From Myxococcales bacterium (GTDB taxonomy: Bacteria > Myxococcota_A > Polyangia > Nannocystales > Nannocystaceae), in assembly GCA_020633335.1 (NCBI GenBank), contig JACKDU010000003.1, positions 763,259 through 827,258 on the forward strand: 64,000 nucleotides of DNA. The letters run 5' to 3'. A program made the position numbers and the translations under genes. The notes under the pieces were generated by a model, which worked only from the letters and a program-made list of their open reading frames with translations, had not been told where the DNA came from and made no database searches. Shown piece after piece: positions 46,301-59,175 of this stretch; position 1 is the first letter of the stretch; every line of letters begins with the position of its first letter.

Positions 46301-47689
46301 ATGTGTGGCGTCTTCGGTATCTCCAACCACCCGGAAGCCGCGAACCTCACCTACCTCGGCCTCCACGCCCTCCAGCATCGCGGCCAGGAGTCGGCGGGCG
46401 TGGTGACCAGCGACGGCGGCACCCTCCACGCGGTCCGGAAGATGGGGCTCGTCGCCGACGTCTTCAGCGCCGACCTCCTCCGCTCGCTCCGCGGCCGGGT
46501 GGCGATCGGCCACGTCCGCTACTCGACCGCCGGCGGCTCGCTCCCGAAGAACATCCAGCCGCTGACCGCCGAGTACCGCCACGGCGCGGTCGCCCTCGCG
46601 CACAACGGCAACCTCGTCAACGCCGAGAACCTCCGGGACGAGCTCGAGGCGGACGGGGCGATCTTCTCGTCGAACTCCGACACCGAGGTGATCCTCCAGC
46701 TGATGGCCCGCTGCAGCGAGCCGAGCCTGGTCGGCCGCCTCGCCTGGGCCCTCGCCCAGGTTCAGGGGGCCTACTCGCTGGTCCTCACCGCCGAGGACAA
46801 GCTGATCGCCGCCCGCGATCCCCACGGCTTCCGGCCGCTGATCCTCGGCCGCCTCCGCCAGAGCCCCGAGACCTACGTGATCGCCTCCGAGACCTGCGCC
46901 TTCGATCTGATCGAGGCCGAGGTGATCCGCGACGTCGAGCCCGGCGAGATCCTGACGATCGACGAGCAGGGCCTCCACTCCGAGCGCCTCCGCGAGGCCC
47001 CGCGGCGCTTCTGCGTCTTCGAGCACGTCTACTTCGCGCGCCCCGACTCGGTCCTCGACAGCCAGAGCGTCTACGAGCTCCGGGTGCGGATGGGCGAGGT
47101 CCTCGCCCGCGAGGCGCCGGCCGACGCCGACATCGTGATCCCGGTCCCCGACTCCGGGGTGGTCGCCGCCCTCGGCTTCGCCCGCGGCGCCCAGATCCCC
47201 TTCGAGATGGGCCTGATCCGCAACCACTACGTCGGCCGCACCTTCATCGAGCCCAAGGACTCGATCCGCCACTTCGGGGTCAAGCTCAAGCTCAACCCGC
47301 TGCCGGGGATCCTCGAGGGCAAGCGGGTGGTGGTGGTCGACGACTCGATCGTCCGCGGCACGACCTCGCGGAAGATCGTCAAGATGATCCGCGGCGCCGG
47401 CGCCCGCGAGGTCCACCTCCGGATCTCGTCGCCGCCGGTGATCCGCCCCTGCTTCTACGGGATCGACACGCCGACCCGCTCCGAGCTGATCGCCAACTCC
47501 CACTCGCCGGACGAGATCGCGCGCTACCTGACCGCCGACTCGGTCGCCTACCTCTCGCCGGCGGGCCTCGCCGAGGCGGTCCGCGAGGGGCCGACGCGCG
47601 CGTTCTGCCACGCCTGCTTCACCGGCGAGTACCCGATCGCCTTCAACCCCCCGACCAGCCGCCGACAGCTCCGGCTTGTCGAGCTCTAG
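46301..47689 (+). CDS. purF: Amidophosphoribosyltransferase
   Basis: First committed step of purine synthesis, making phosphoribosylamine from PRPP and glutamine. The 462-residue protein starts MCGVFGI, so Cys2 is the Ntn nucleophile with no propeptide; HRGQESAGV, GHVRYST and the PRPP motif VVVVDDSIVRGTTSRK are intact. Cysteines in RFCVFEHVYFARPDS, RPCFYGIDTPT and CHACFTGEYP match the four Fe-S ligands of the Bacillus type, so a cluster is possible despite the missing propeptide. TAGGCT lies nine bases before the ATG. prfB follows 23 bases after its stop. Confidence 0.97.
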   Translation: MCGVFGISNHPEAANLTYLGLHALQHRGQESAGVVTSDGGTLHAVRKMGLVADVFSADLLRSLRGRVAIGHVRYSTAGGSLPKNIQPLTAEYRHGAVALAHNGNLVNAENLRDELEADGAIFSSNSDTEVILQLMARCSEPSLVGRLAWALAQVQGAYSLVLTAEDKLIAARDPHGFRPLILGRLRQSPETYVIASETCAFDLIEAEVIRDVEPGEILTIDEQGLHSERLREAPRRFCVFEHVYFARPDSVLDSQSVYELRVRMGEVLAREAPADADIVIPVPDSGVVAALGFARGAQIPFEMGLIRNHYVGRTFIEPKDSIRHFGVKLKLNPLPGILEGKRVVVVDDSIVRGTTSRKIVKMIRGAGAREVHLRISSPPVIRPCFYGIDTPTRSELIANSHSPDEIARYLTADSVAYLSPAGLAEAVREGPTRAFCHACFTGEYPIAFNPPTSRRQLRLVEL

Positions 47690-47712
47690 CCCGCTGTGGC
47701 AAGGAAGACCCG

Positions 47713-48867
<1,155 letters not shown>

Positions 48868-48871
<4 letters not shown>

Positions 48872-51015
48872 GCGAGGCTCGGCAGCGGCTCCACTGGATG
48901 ATCGCCTGGCGGCACCTCCGGGTCGGAGACAAGCCGCCGGCGTTCGTCGGGCCGCTCCTGATCATCGCGTTCTATCTGATCATCATCGGCCTCGGCTTCG
49001 CCGCCCGCGCCAACCTCGGCCCCGAGGTTGTGCCGCCGCCGGAGCTCCTGGTCCCCGAGCTGGCGATCGGCGCCCCGAAGCCGCCGCCGGCGGTCGAGAC
49101 CTACTACGGGCTGATCGGCGGGGTGACCCTCTTCACCGGGGCGATGCTCCTCCTCGGCGCCCTCCTCGCGCGCTTCTTCACGGTCCTGGCGACGGTGATC
49201 ATCATCTCGGTGATGCTCGGCTGCATGGCCCTGGTGGTCGTGCTCAGCCTGATGACCGGCCTCGAGCACGAGCTCCGCGACAAGATCCTCGGCCAGCTCG
49301 CGCACATCCGGATCGCCCGCGAGGATCACCGCCCCTTCGCCGACTACCAGGAGGTCACCGAGCGGGTCGCGGCGACCCCGGGGATCGTCGGCGCGAGCCC
49401 CTATCTCCAGGGCGAGGTGATGGTCCGCAACGGCCTCAACCGCCAGGGCGGGATCCTCACCGGGATCATCCCCGAGCGCCAGGCGAGCGTCTCCTACCTC
49501 CCCGACATCATCGTCAAGAACGAGGGGAGCTACTCCTACCTCGATCACCCCGAGCTGATCCCGGAGCCCTCCTTCTCGTTCGAGGTCACCGCCGACGACA
49601 AGCCGAGCGTCAAGGAGGCGCCGGCGGAGGAGGAGCGCCTCGGCGACGTGGTCCCGGGTCCGGGCGCCGCCGCGCTCGCGCCCAAGCTCGAGCTCCCGCC
49701 GACGGTCTTCGGATCGACGGGCGAGGCTGGCGGCGAGGGCGACGAGGGCGACGACGAGGGCTGGGAGGATCCCTCGCTCGAGATCCCGAAGCTCCGCGAG
49801 GCCGGGACGATCCCGCCAGCGCGGCCCGCCGAGGGCGCGTCGAAGATCGACGCAGCGCCGGCGCCGGCGCCCGACGAGGGGGACGACGACGGCTGGGAGG
49901 ATCCGGCGCTCCTGCTGCCACGAGCGCCGGTCGGCGCAAAAGGCGCAGCTCCGCCCCAGGCGCGGGTGGTCGACCGCTTCGGCGCGCTCCCCCGGCCCGG
50001 CAGCGACGAGGACGAGGGCTGGGAGGATCCGGCGGATGAGATCCCCAAGCTCCGCGAGGCCGGCGTCCTGCCGCCGCGCCCGGACGCGACCGACGGGGGC
50101 GAGGGCGAGAGCGAGGGCGCGGAGGCCGTCGCCGACGCGACCCCGCCGAGCGCCACGACCTCCACGACCGACGCCGACGAGCATGAGGACGACGGCGCGG
50201 GCTCGCTCCCGGGTCCGGTCCTGATCGGCAGCGAGAAGGCCAAGGAGCTGATCGCCCACGTCGGCGACCGCGTCCAGCTGATCTCGCCGATCGGCCGCCA
50301 GACCCCGGCTGGCCGGATCCCCGGGCGCATGGACGTGCGGGTCGCCGGGGTCTTTGACGCCGATCACTACGAGTACGATCGCTGGCTGGTCTACGCGCCC
50401 CTCGGCCTCGTCCAGTCCTTCCTCCGCACCGGTGATCGCGTCAGCGGGATCGAGGTCCGGGTCGACAACCTCGAGGAGGTGCGGGCGCGCAAGGAGGCGC
50501 TCCAGCGACTCATCACCGAGCTCGGCCGCGACGATCTCGTGGTCCAGGACTGGCAGGAGCTCAACGCCTCCCTCTTCTCGGCGATGGCCCTCGAGAAGAT
50601 CGCGGTCTTCATCGCGCTCCTCTGCGTGATCCTGGTGGCGTCCTTCGGGATCCTCGGCTCGAACCTGATGAGCGTCCTCGAGAAGTCGAAGGAGATCGCG
50701 ATCCTCAAGACGATGGGCACCTCGGACTCGCTGATCCAGCGGGTATTCATCGCCGAGGGGCTCTGCATGGGGATCGTCGGTGGGATCCTGGGGATCGTCA
50801 CGGGGATCGTCCTCTGCGTGGTCCTCGATCGCTTCGGCTTCCCGCTCAGCGGCGACCTCGCGGGCTTCGACACCCTGCCGGTGGCGATCGATCCCCTCGA
50901 GGTCGGCCTCGTCGGGGTCTCGGCGCTGATCATTGTCTGGCTCTCGAGCCTCTACCCGGCCCGGGTCGCCTCGCGGATGCGGCCGGTCGAGGCCCTGCGC
51001 AAGGCCGAGGCGTAG
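48868..51015 (+). CDS. LolC/LolE-type lipoprotein-release permease with acidic repeat insertion
   Basis: Inner-membrane subunit, MacB/FtsX family, of an ABC exporter that releases lipoproteins. A 715-residue protein: two N-terminal membrane segments (about 25-47, 75-97, with an additional helix about 105-127), the LATVIIISVMLGCMALVVVLSLMTGLEHELRDKILGQLAHI segment typical of LolC/E, and a C-terminal FtsX triple helix (ALLCVILVASFGILGSNLMSVLEKSKEIAILKTMG). The periplasmic loop contains an acidic insertion (about residues 215-450) with three copies of a GWEDPxLEIPxLREAGxIPP-like unit. An extra N-terminal helix pair makes it longer than LolC/E (about 400). GTG 48868 overlaps prfB. Confidence 0.85.
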
Positions 51016-52170
51016 CAGCGAGGAGCGCCCCGAGGTGCGAGAGTCGCTCGAGCTCTGGATCGCCTGGCGTCACCTGCGGACGCGCGAGAGTCGGCGCCTC
51101 CTCCTGCCGATCGGCCTCCTCTCGGCCTACGTCGTCGCGGTCGGCGCGGGCTTCGTGATCTGGGCGCAGTGGCGCGGGTCGATCGCCGAGGAGATCGCCA
51201 GCGGGCCCCTCGCGGCCTCCTTCATCCCGCCGGTCGCCGACATCGCCGGGATGCTCGGCCTCGTGACCCTCGCCGTCGGCCTCCTCGGCCTCGGCTTCGC
51301 GCTCCTCGCCGCGCTCTTCAACCTCCTCTCGGCGATCATCATCCTCTCGGTCGCCCAGGGGTGCATGGCCCTGGTGGTCGTCCTCAGCCTGATGACGGGG
51401 CTCGAGCAGGATCTCCAGTCGAAGATCATCGAGCAGCAGGCCGAGCTGCGGATCAGCCGTGAGGACGGCGCGCCCTTCGACGACTTCGACGCGGTCGCGG
51501 CCGCGGTCGCCCGCCTGCCGGAGGTCGCCGCCGCGAGCTCCTACGCCGAGGGCGAGGTCATGCTGCGCAGCCCCTACAACCGTCAGGGCGGGCTCCTGGT
51601 CGGGATCCGGCCGGCAGCGCACGCGGCCGCGTCGAACCTCGACGAGTCGATCCAGACCGGCGACTACGGCTTCCTCAGCGATCCGGACGCGGGCCCCTGG
51701 GAGGCGCTCGAGCGCCTGGAGGCCGCGCGTATCGAGGCGGCCGGCGGTGTGCGGGTGCAGGCCGACGCGGCCAGCGTGGATGTTGAGCCCGCGGACGAGC
51801 CGGACGCGCTGCCGGGCGTCCTCGACGGCGATGGCGATGGCGATGGCGACGACGGCGACGCGGCAGACGCCAGCGATGACGGCGGCTGGGAGGATCCGTC
51901 GCTCGAGATCCCGCGCCTCCGCGAGGAGGGGGCGATCCCCCCTGCGGTGGCGCCGGCCCTGGCTCCCGTCGCGGAGGACGCCGAGGACGAGGAGGGCGCC
52001 TGGGAAGATCCCTCGGTCGAGATCCCGCGTCTGCGTGAGGCCGGCGTGATCCCGGCCGCGATCCCGGCCGCGACGCCGCCCGAGGGGGCAGGGGAGGACG
52101 ACGACGGGGGCGCCTGGGAGGATCCCGCGGTCGAGATCCCGAGGCTCCGCGACGCGGGGACGATCCCTCC
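49752..52170. repeat. Six copies of a Gly-Trp-Glu-Asp-Pro ... Leu-Arg-Glu-Ala-Gly unit across two permease genes
   Basis: Units at about nt 49758-49815, 49876-49920 (diverged), 50008-50070 in the first gene and 51879-51942, 51990-52055, 52098-52170 in the second. Each encodes an acidic run, (G/A)WEDP(S/A)xEIPxLR(E/D)AG(T/V)IPP, then Pro/Ala. The DNA copies differ at many third positions, so they are not recent duplications. Confidence 0.85.
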
Positions 52171-53086
52171 CGCGGTGACGCCGGTGGACGCTCCCGTCGA
52201 CGACTCGCCCGACTCGCCCGAAGAACCCGCGGAGGCCGTCGAGGCTTCCGATGACGCCGACGAGCCCGAATCCGCCGCTGCGCTGGTCCCGCTCCTGATC
52301 GGCGCGGAGCTCGCGGAGGTCCTGGGCGTCCCCCTCGGCGCCCGCGTCCAGGTGATCACGCCGATCGGCCGGATCACCCCGATGGGCCAGGTCCCGAGCG
52401 TCCTCGCGGTCCGCGTCGTCGGCGTCTTCTTCTCGGGCTCCTACACCCACGACGGCCGCAGCGTCTACGCGCCCCTCGATCGGGTGCAGGCGCTCCTGCG
52501 GATCGGCGATCGGGTCCACGGGATCGACGTCAAGCTGGTCGACGGCGATCGCCTCGAGCCCGCCCTCGACGCGGTCCGGCGCACCCTCGTCGGCCTTGGT
52601 CGCCCCGAGCTCCGGGTCGAGAGCTGGCGCTCCCGCCATCGCAACCTCTTCTCGGCGATGTTCCTCGAGAAGGTGGCGATGTTCGTCGGCCTCCTCTTCG
52701 TGGTCCTGGTCGCCGCCTTCGGGATCCTAGCGACCAACCTCATGAGCGTCCTCGACAAGGCCCAGGAGATCGCGATCCTCAAGGCGATGGGGTCAAGCGA
52801 CCGCCGGATCGCCCGGGTCTTCATGATCGAGGGCCTGGTGGTCGGGATCGTCGGCTCCCTCGCGGGGATCGCCGTCGGTCTCCTCTTCTGCCTCCTCCTC
52901 GCCCGCCAGGGCCTCCCCCTGGGCGCGGACAACTTCTATGTTCAGCGTCTGCCGGTGGTGGTCTCGCCAGTCGAGGTCGTGGTCGTAGGGCTCTCGGCGC
53001 TGGTGATCGTCTGGCTCTCCAGCGTCCACCCCGCCCGGACCGCGGCCCGCCTGCGCCCCGTTGAGGGCCTCAAATCCAGCGAGTAA
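51035..53086 (+). CDS. Second LolC/LolE-type permease with the same acidic repeat insertion
   Basis: A 683-residue homologue of the previous gene, likely its heterodimer partner. It shares the N-terminal WIAWRHLR pattern, IIILSVAQGCMALVVVLSLMTGLEQDLQSKII and the C-terminal FtsX helices (LFVVLVAAFGILATNLMSVLDKAQEIAILKAMGSSDRRI). In the periplasmic loop three G/A-WEDPS(V/L)EIPRLREAG units alternate with Asp/Glu/Pro linkers (nt 51879-52170). GTG 51035 follows AGGAG nine bases upstream and gives the same start as the partner; the frame is open further upstream inside the preceding gene. lolD follows after 59 bases. Confidence 0.85.
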   Translation: MRESLELWIAWRHLRTRESRRLLLPIGLLSAYVVAVGAGFVIWAQWRGSIAEEIASGPLAASFIPPVADIAGMLGLVTLAVGLLGLGFALLAALFNLLSAIIILSVAQGCMALVVVLSLMTGLEQDLQSKIIEQQAELRISREDGAPFDDFDAVAAAVARLPEVAAASSYAEGEVMLRSPYNRQGGLLVGIRPAAHAAASNLDESIQTGDYGFLSDPDAGPWEALERLEAARIEAAGGVRVQADAASVDVEPADEPDALPGVLDGDGDGDGDDGDAADASDDGGWEDPSLEIPRLREEGAIPPAVAPALAPVAEDAEDEEGAWEDPSVEIPRLREAGVIPAAIPAATPPEGAGEDDDGGAWEDPAVEIPRLRDAGTIPPAVTPVDAPVDDSPDSPEEPAEAVEASDDADEPESAAALVPLLIGAELAEVLGVPLGARVQVITPIGRITPMGQVPSVLAVRVVGVFFSGSYTHDGRSVYAPLDRVQALLRIGDRVHGIDVKLVDGDRLEPALDAVRRTLVGLGRPELRVESWRSRHRNLFSAMFLEKVAMFVGLLFVVLVAAFGILATNLMSVLDKAQEIAILKAMGSSDRRIARVFMIEGLVVGIVGSLAGIAVGLLFCLLLARQGLPLGADNFYVQRLPVVVSPVEVVVVGLSALVIVWLSSVHPARTAARLRPVEGLKSSE

Positions 53087-53092
53087 CCGGCG

Positions 53093-53121
53093 TTGACACG
53101 AAAAAACGCCCATCTTAGGGT
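53093..53121 (+). promoter_or_regulatory. Promoter of lolD-bamA
   Basis: A perfect TTGACA (53093-53098), a 17-base spacer and TAGGGT (53116-53121). The lolD ATG lies 24 bases beyond the -10. It allows lolD and bamA to be expressed separately from the permease genes. Confidence 0.65.
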
Positions 53122-53145
53122 AGCGCCCGCATTTCGGACCCCCCG

Positions 53146-53900
53146 ATGAGCCAACCCGCGCCGCGCGAGAGCTCGACCCCCCTGGTGCGGGTCGAGGAGA
53201 TGAACAAGGAGTTCACCCACGGGGCACGGGTCCTCCATGTCCTGCGTGACATCAGCCTGTCGCTCGACGCCGGCGAGATGGTGACGATCATCGGCGCCTC
53301 CGGGGCCGGCAAGTCGACGCTCCTCCACTGCCTCGGCACCCTCGACCTGCCGACCCGCGGGCGGATCCTCTTCGGTGACGTCGACATCACCCGCCTCTCG
53401 CCGCCCGAGCTCGCCGCCTTCCGCAACCGGACGATCGGCTTCGTCTTCCAGTTCCACCACCTCCTCGCCGAGTTCACCGCCCTCGAGAACGCGATGATGC
53501 CGGCGCTGATCGGCCGCCTGCCGCCGAAGGAGGCCCGCGAGCGCGCGAGCGTGATGCTCGAGGCGGTCGGCCTCGCTCACCGCCTCAGCCACCGCCCGGG
53601 CGAGCTCTCCGGCGGCGAGCAGCAGCGAGTGGCGATCGCCCGGGCGCTGGTGATGGAGCCCAAGCTCCTCCTCGCCGACGAGCCGACCGGCAACCTCGAC
53701 ACCCGCACCAGCGAGGAGGTCCACGACCTGATCTTCCGCCTCAACGAGGAGCGGGCGATGACGGTGCTGGTGGTCACCCACAACATGGATCTCGCGCGGA
53801 TGGCCCCGCGACGCATCCGCATGGAAGACGGACGTCTGGTCGACGACAAGCGGGTCGATCCAGATGAGGCCCGAGCTGGGCGACAGGGATCCAGGAGCAC

Positions 53901-53904
<4 letters not shown>
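53146..53904 (+). CDS. lolD: Lipoprotein-release ABC transporter ATP-binding subunit
   Basis: Cytoplasmic ATPase that powers lipoprotein release by the LolC/E-type permeases encoded upstream. The 252-residue protein has Walker A GASGAGKST, Q-loop VFQFHHLLAEFTALENAMMPAL (the Phe-Gln-Phe-His-His pattern is LolD-typical), signature LSGGEQQRVAIARAL, Walker B LLLADEPTGNLD and the switch histidine in VVTHNMDLA. A short basic tail follows. The stop overlaps the bamA start (GTGA). Confidence 0.94.
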
Positions 53905-56579
<2,675 letters not shown>

Positions 56580-56917
56580 TGGCGCGACCGTGACGTATCG
56601 ATCCTTCTCGCGCCGGGATCGTCGCCGCTGGCTAGGCGGCGAAGCGAAGTCGTACCGGGCGTACTACGAGCTTCGCCAACAACGCCAGCGGCGGCGAGAC
56701 CAAGCGAATCTCGCCGCGACCCTCGCCAGAACGCCCCCCGCGCGCCGAACGGCCGCAATCCCACGAAATCGGGCGTTCTGGCGAGGGGCTTGCGCGCCCT
56801 CGGGTGACACGGAGTGACCTGGCCGGACCGATCTTGGCAAACCGATGTCAAGACCTCCGCACCGCCACTCGGGTCGCCCAGGGTGGAGCGATCTGGCCTA
56901 CCGGCCGACATCGAGGG
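56580..56917. other. Intergenic boundary between core operon and accessory region
   Basis: 338 bases between the bamA stop and the stop of the HTH gene. It holds a 16-bp perfect inverted repeat (56721-56786) and no convincing gene: a 75-codon Arg-rich frame from 56590 exists but lacks a good ribosome site and similarity. GC content and gene character change across this segment. Confidence 0.6.
56721..56786. repeat. 16-bp perfect inverted repeat
   Basis: CCTCGCCAGAACGCCC (56721-56736) and GGGCGTTCTGGCGAGG (56771-56786) are exact complements with a 34-base spacer. The element lies between convergent genes and could be a terminator or an insertion scar; no T-run is present. Confidence 0.75.
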
Positions 56918-57667
56918 CTAGTCCTGCGACGCGAGATACCCGATGAGCGACAGCACGCCCACCCCCGCCGCGCCAGCGGCCAGCGCCTTCAGACCCGAGT
57001 TCTCATCCGTGAGCCTCTTGATCATGGCGTCCCTCTCGCGGAGCTGGGAGTGGAGCTTGATGATCGCCAGCTGATGCTGGAGGTTCTCCTTGTTGCGGGT
57101 CGTGGCGAGAGACGCGAGTTCGTCCTCGCGCTTGGCGATCGCCTGCTCGTAGCCCTGACGCTCAGAGGTGAGCTGCTCCTGGTGCCTGACGTCCTGCGCC
57201 CGCATCTCGTCCAGCTCCGCTCGAGTCTCGGCCAGCTCCTTCTGCAGGAGGTCACGGTGGGCCACCCAACCACTCCTCTGGTCCTCCAGCTCCACGTCGC
57301 GCGCCTCCATGGCGGCCTCGTAGTGCGCTCGAAGCGCCTCGAGCTCGCCTTGGAGGGCCTCGGAACGCGCCTCGGCGCGGATCCGAGCCTGACGCATGGC
57401 CTCGAGCTCCTTGAACTCGAGATCCGAGGGCGTCACCGCGGCTCCGTCGATGAAGCCCTGCCGGTCGGCTACGGAGAGCGCGCCGAGTAGCCAATCCAGC
57501 TCGTCCGCGCTTGGAGACACCCGATCGTTGAAGATCCGGTTGACGCGCGAGCGGTTGATGCCGGCCTTGTCGGCGAGCCACGTCTGGGTGTTGCCGATCT
57601 CCTGGAGGCGCGCCCGGAGGCGCTGGCCAAGCGTCGTCTGCTGATCCTTCTGCTCGTTTTCGTTCAT
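56918..57667 (-). CDS. HTH (XRE-like) protein with coiled coil and C-terminal membrane segment
   Basis: A 249-residue protein not assigned to a named family. Residues about 13-65 (LGQRLRARLQEIGNTQTWLADKAGINRSRVNRIFNDRVSPS) form a phage-repressor-type helix-turn-helix. Residues about 85-220 are a charged heptad-like coiled coil (Glu/Arg/Gln-rich, EALQGELEALRAHYEAAMEAR). The C-terminus GLKALAAGAAGVGVLSLIGYLASQD is a likely membrane anchor. ATG 57667 is used; a longer frame to 57763 has no plausible start signal. It is divergent from the paired NTPase genes, with palindromic elements between, so it may regulate them or tether them. Confidence 0.8.
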   Translation of the reverse strand: MNENEQKDQQTTLGQRLRARLQEIGNTQTWLADKAGINRSRVNRIFNDRVSPSADELDWLLGALSVADRQGFIDGAAVTPSDLEFKELEAMRQARIRAEARSEALQGELEALRAHYEAAMEARDVELEDQRSGWVAHRDLLQKELAETRAELDEMRAQDVRHQEQLTSERQGYEQAIAKREDELASLATTRNKENLQHQLAIIKLHSQLRERDAMIKRLTDENSGLKALAAGAAGVGVLSLIGYLASQD

Positions 57668-57718
57668 GAGCCACAGGATAGTGCGGCTCCCGAACTGGGC
57701 AAGCCGGCCGGATGTGCC

Positions 57719-57747
57719 TGCACAGTTCACACAGCTGTGCACCGGTG
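57719..57747. promoter_or_regulatory. Palindromic operator-like elements upstream of the HTH gene
   Basis: TGCACAG-N9-CTGTGCA (57719-57741), the 10-bp palindrome CACAGCTGTG (57730-57739) and the 8-bp palindrome CACCGGTG (57740-57747) overlap or abut. They lie in the 245-base divergent gap and could bind the HTH protein; the binding itself is inference. Confidence 0.5.
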
Positions 57748-57872
57748 TGCAGCTCAAGAACACCCAGCGCAGGCCTGCGCGAATATCACAATTGGACGAG
57801 CTTGATGTTCACCTTCGCCCCAGAGCATCAACCATCATAACCAACAAAAATGTTGCCAACGATTTTGTTTGA

Positions 57873-57901
57873 TTGACTTGGCCGGAATAGCCGAGGATAT
57901 T
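57873..57901 (+). promoter_or_regulatory. Promoter of the paired NTPase genes
   Basis: TTGACT (57873-57878), a 17-base spacer and GATATT (57896-57901), in an AT-rich patch unlike the surroundings. The ATG at 57913 begins 11 bases after the -10. CCAACAAAA (57841) and TTTTGTTGG (about 57926) form a further inverted repeat around it. Confidence 0.6.
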
Positions 57902-57912
57902 GAGCCCCGCAT

Positions 57913-59175
57913 ATGGAAGCCATCAATTTTGTTGGCAAGGAGTTCGGATCGATGTCCAGCACCCCCACGCTCCGCTCCGCTGTCGGCCCCTGGGTCGACG
58001 GCGACCGCTTCTGGAACCGCGACCACGAGTGCAGGCGCTTGATCGAACTCCTCGACGAGGGGGCCAGCGTCTCGCTGATCGCCCCGCGCCGGGTCGGCAA
58101 GACGAGCCTGATGCGCGAGGTTTCCCGCCGGCTCCAGGACCGGTACGTCTGTCTTCACCTCGATCTCGAGTCCGCGCACACGCCTGCCGAGTTCTTCGCC
58201 GAACTCCTCTCCGCCAGCCACGTCCACACGAGCGCGTATCAGCGCCTGCTCGCCGCTCTTGAGTCCCTAATCGTCCGCGTCACCGAGATGAAGCTGGCGG
58301 AGGTGACGTTGAACCTCAGAGCGCACCTCACCGCCAGCTGGGAGCGCCGCGCCGATCGAATCATCGCAGCCCTCGCCCAGTTCGACCAGCCAACGATCCT
58401 CTTCCTCGACGAGGTCCCGGTCTTCATCCACCGGATGATGTGCGCCGACGGCACGCAGCCAACCGAGGCCGGTATCCGCGAGGCTGGCCTCTTCCTCTCG
58501 TGGCTCCGGCGCGCGCTGCAGACGCACCAGTCGCACCTCCGCGCCGTCGTCACAGGGTCAATCGGCATCGAGCCGCTCCTGCAGCGGGTCGGTCTCAGCG
58601 CGACGATCAACCACTTGACCCCCCTGGAGCTTCGCCCCTGGGACGCGGCGACGGCTCGTGGCTGCCTCATGGCCCTCGCCAACGGGAAGAACGTGACGTT
58701 CGTCAGCAACGCAGAGGCCGACGTGGTCGACAAGCTAGGGGCCGCGATCCCACACCACGTCCAGATCTTCTTCGAGCGCCTGCTGGATCACGTTCGCCGC
58801 CAAGGCGTAGCTGCCATCTTCCCCAAAGACGTCGAAGAGGTCTATGAGAAGGAGATGCTCGGGATCCGCGGGCACACCGCGCTCGCCCACTACGAGACCC
58901 GCCTCGATCATGTGCTCGCACCGGAACACAAGCCCCTCGCGCTCGCGCTTCTGACACGCGCAGCGGTCAACGAAAGCCTGACGCTCGACGAAGCAATGGC
59001 TCTCGCTGGGGACGACTTCGCGGACATCGAGGACGCCCTCGTCACCCAGCTCCTCGACATCCTCGAGCACGACGGCTACCTCGCCCGGGGCCCAACAACC
59101 GGGAGCTACCACTTCGAGTCCCACTACGTCCGTGATTGGTGGCGCCTCCGCTTCGCCAGGATGGTCCGGAGATGA
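57913..59175 (+). CDS. P-loop NTPase of the STAND/MNS-type (COG1672-like), 420 residues
   Basis: Predicted ATPase. Walker A APRRVGKTS at about residues 57-65 and Walker B ILFLDEVP at about 163-170; RRALQTHQSHLRAVVTGSIGIEPLL holds a sensor-like Thr-Gly-Ser; HLTPLELRPWD is typical of this family. The C-terminal region (ALLTRAAVNESLTLDEAMAL... LLDILEHDGYLARGPTTGSYHFESHYVRDWW) is winged-helix-like. Such ATPases are found in defence and mobile regions, but a target is not visible. ATG 57913 fits the promoter; a second ATG at residue 14 is possible. Its stop overlaps the next gene by four bases. Confidence 0.85.
   Translation: MEAINFVGKEFGSMSSTPTLRSAVGPWVDGDRFWNRDHECRRLIELLDEGASVSLIAPRRVGKTSLMREVSRRLQDRYVCLHLDLESAHTPAEFFAELLSASHVHTSAYQRLLAALESLIVRVTEMKLAEVTLNLRAHLTASWERRADRIIAALAQFDQPTILFLDEVPVFIHRMMCADGTQPTEAGIREAGLFLSWLRRALQTHQSHLRAVVTGSIGIEPLLQRVGLSATINHLTPLELRPWDAATARGCLMALANGKNVTFVSNAEADVVDKLGAAIPHHVQIFFERLLDHVRRQGVAAIFPKDVEEVYEKEMLGIRGHTALAHYETRLDHVLAPEHKPLALALLTRAAVNESLTLDEAMALAGDDFADIEDALVTQLLDILEHDGYLARGPTTGSYHFESHYVRDWWRLRFARMVRR

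Noticed and set aside
56590..56817. 75-codon plus-strand frame after bamA
   Set aside because: Arg/Gln/Ala-rich, no ribosome site or similarity; overlaps the 16-bp inverted repeat.
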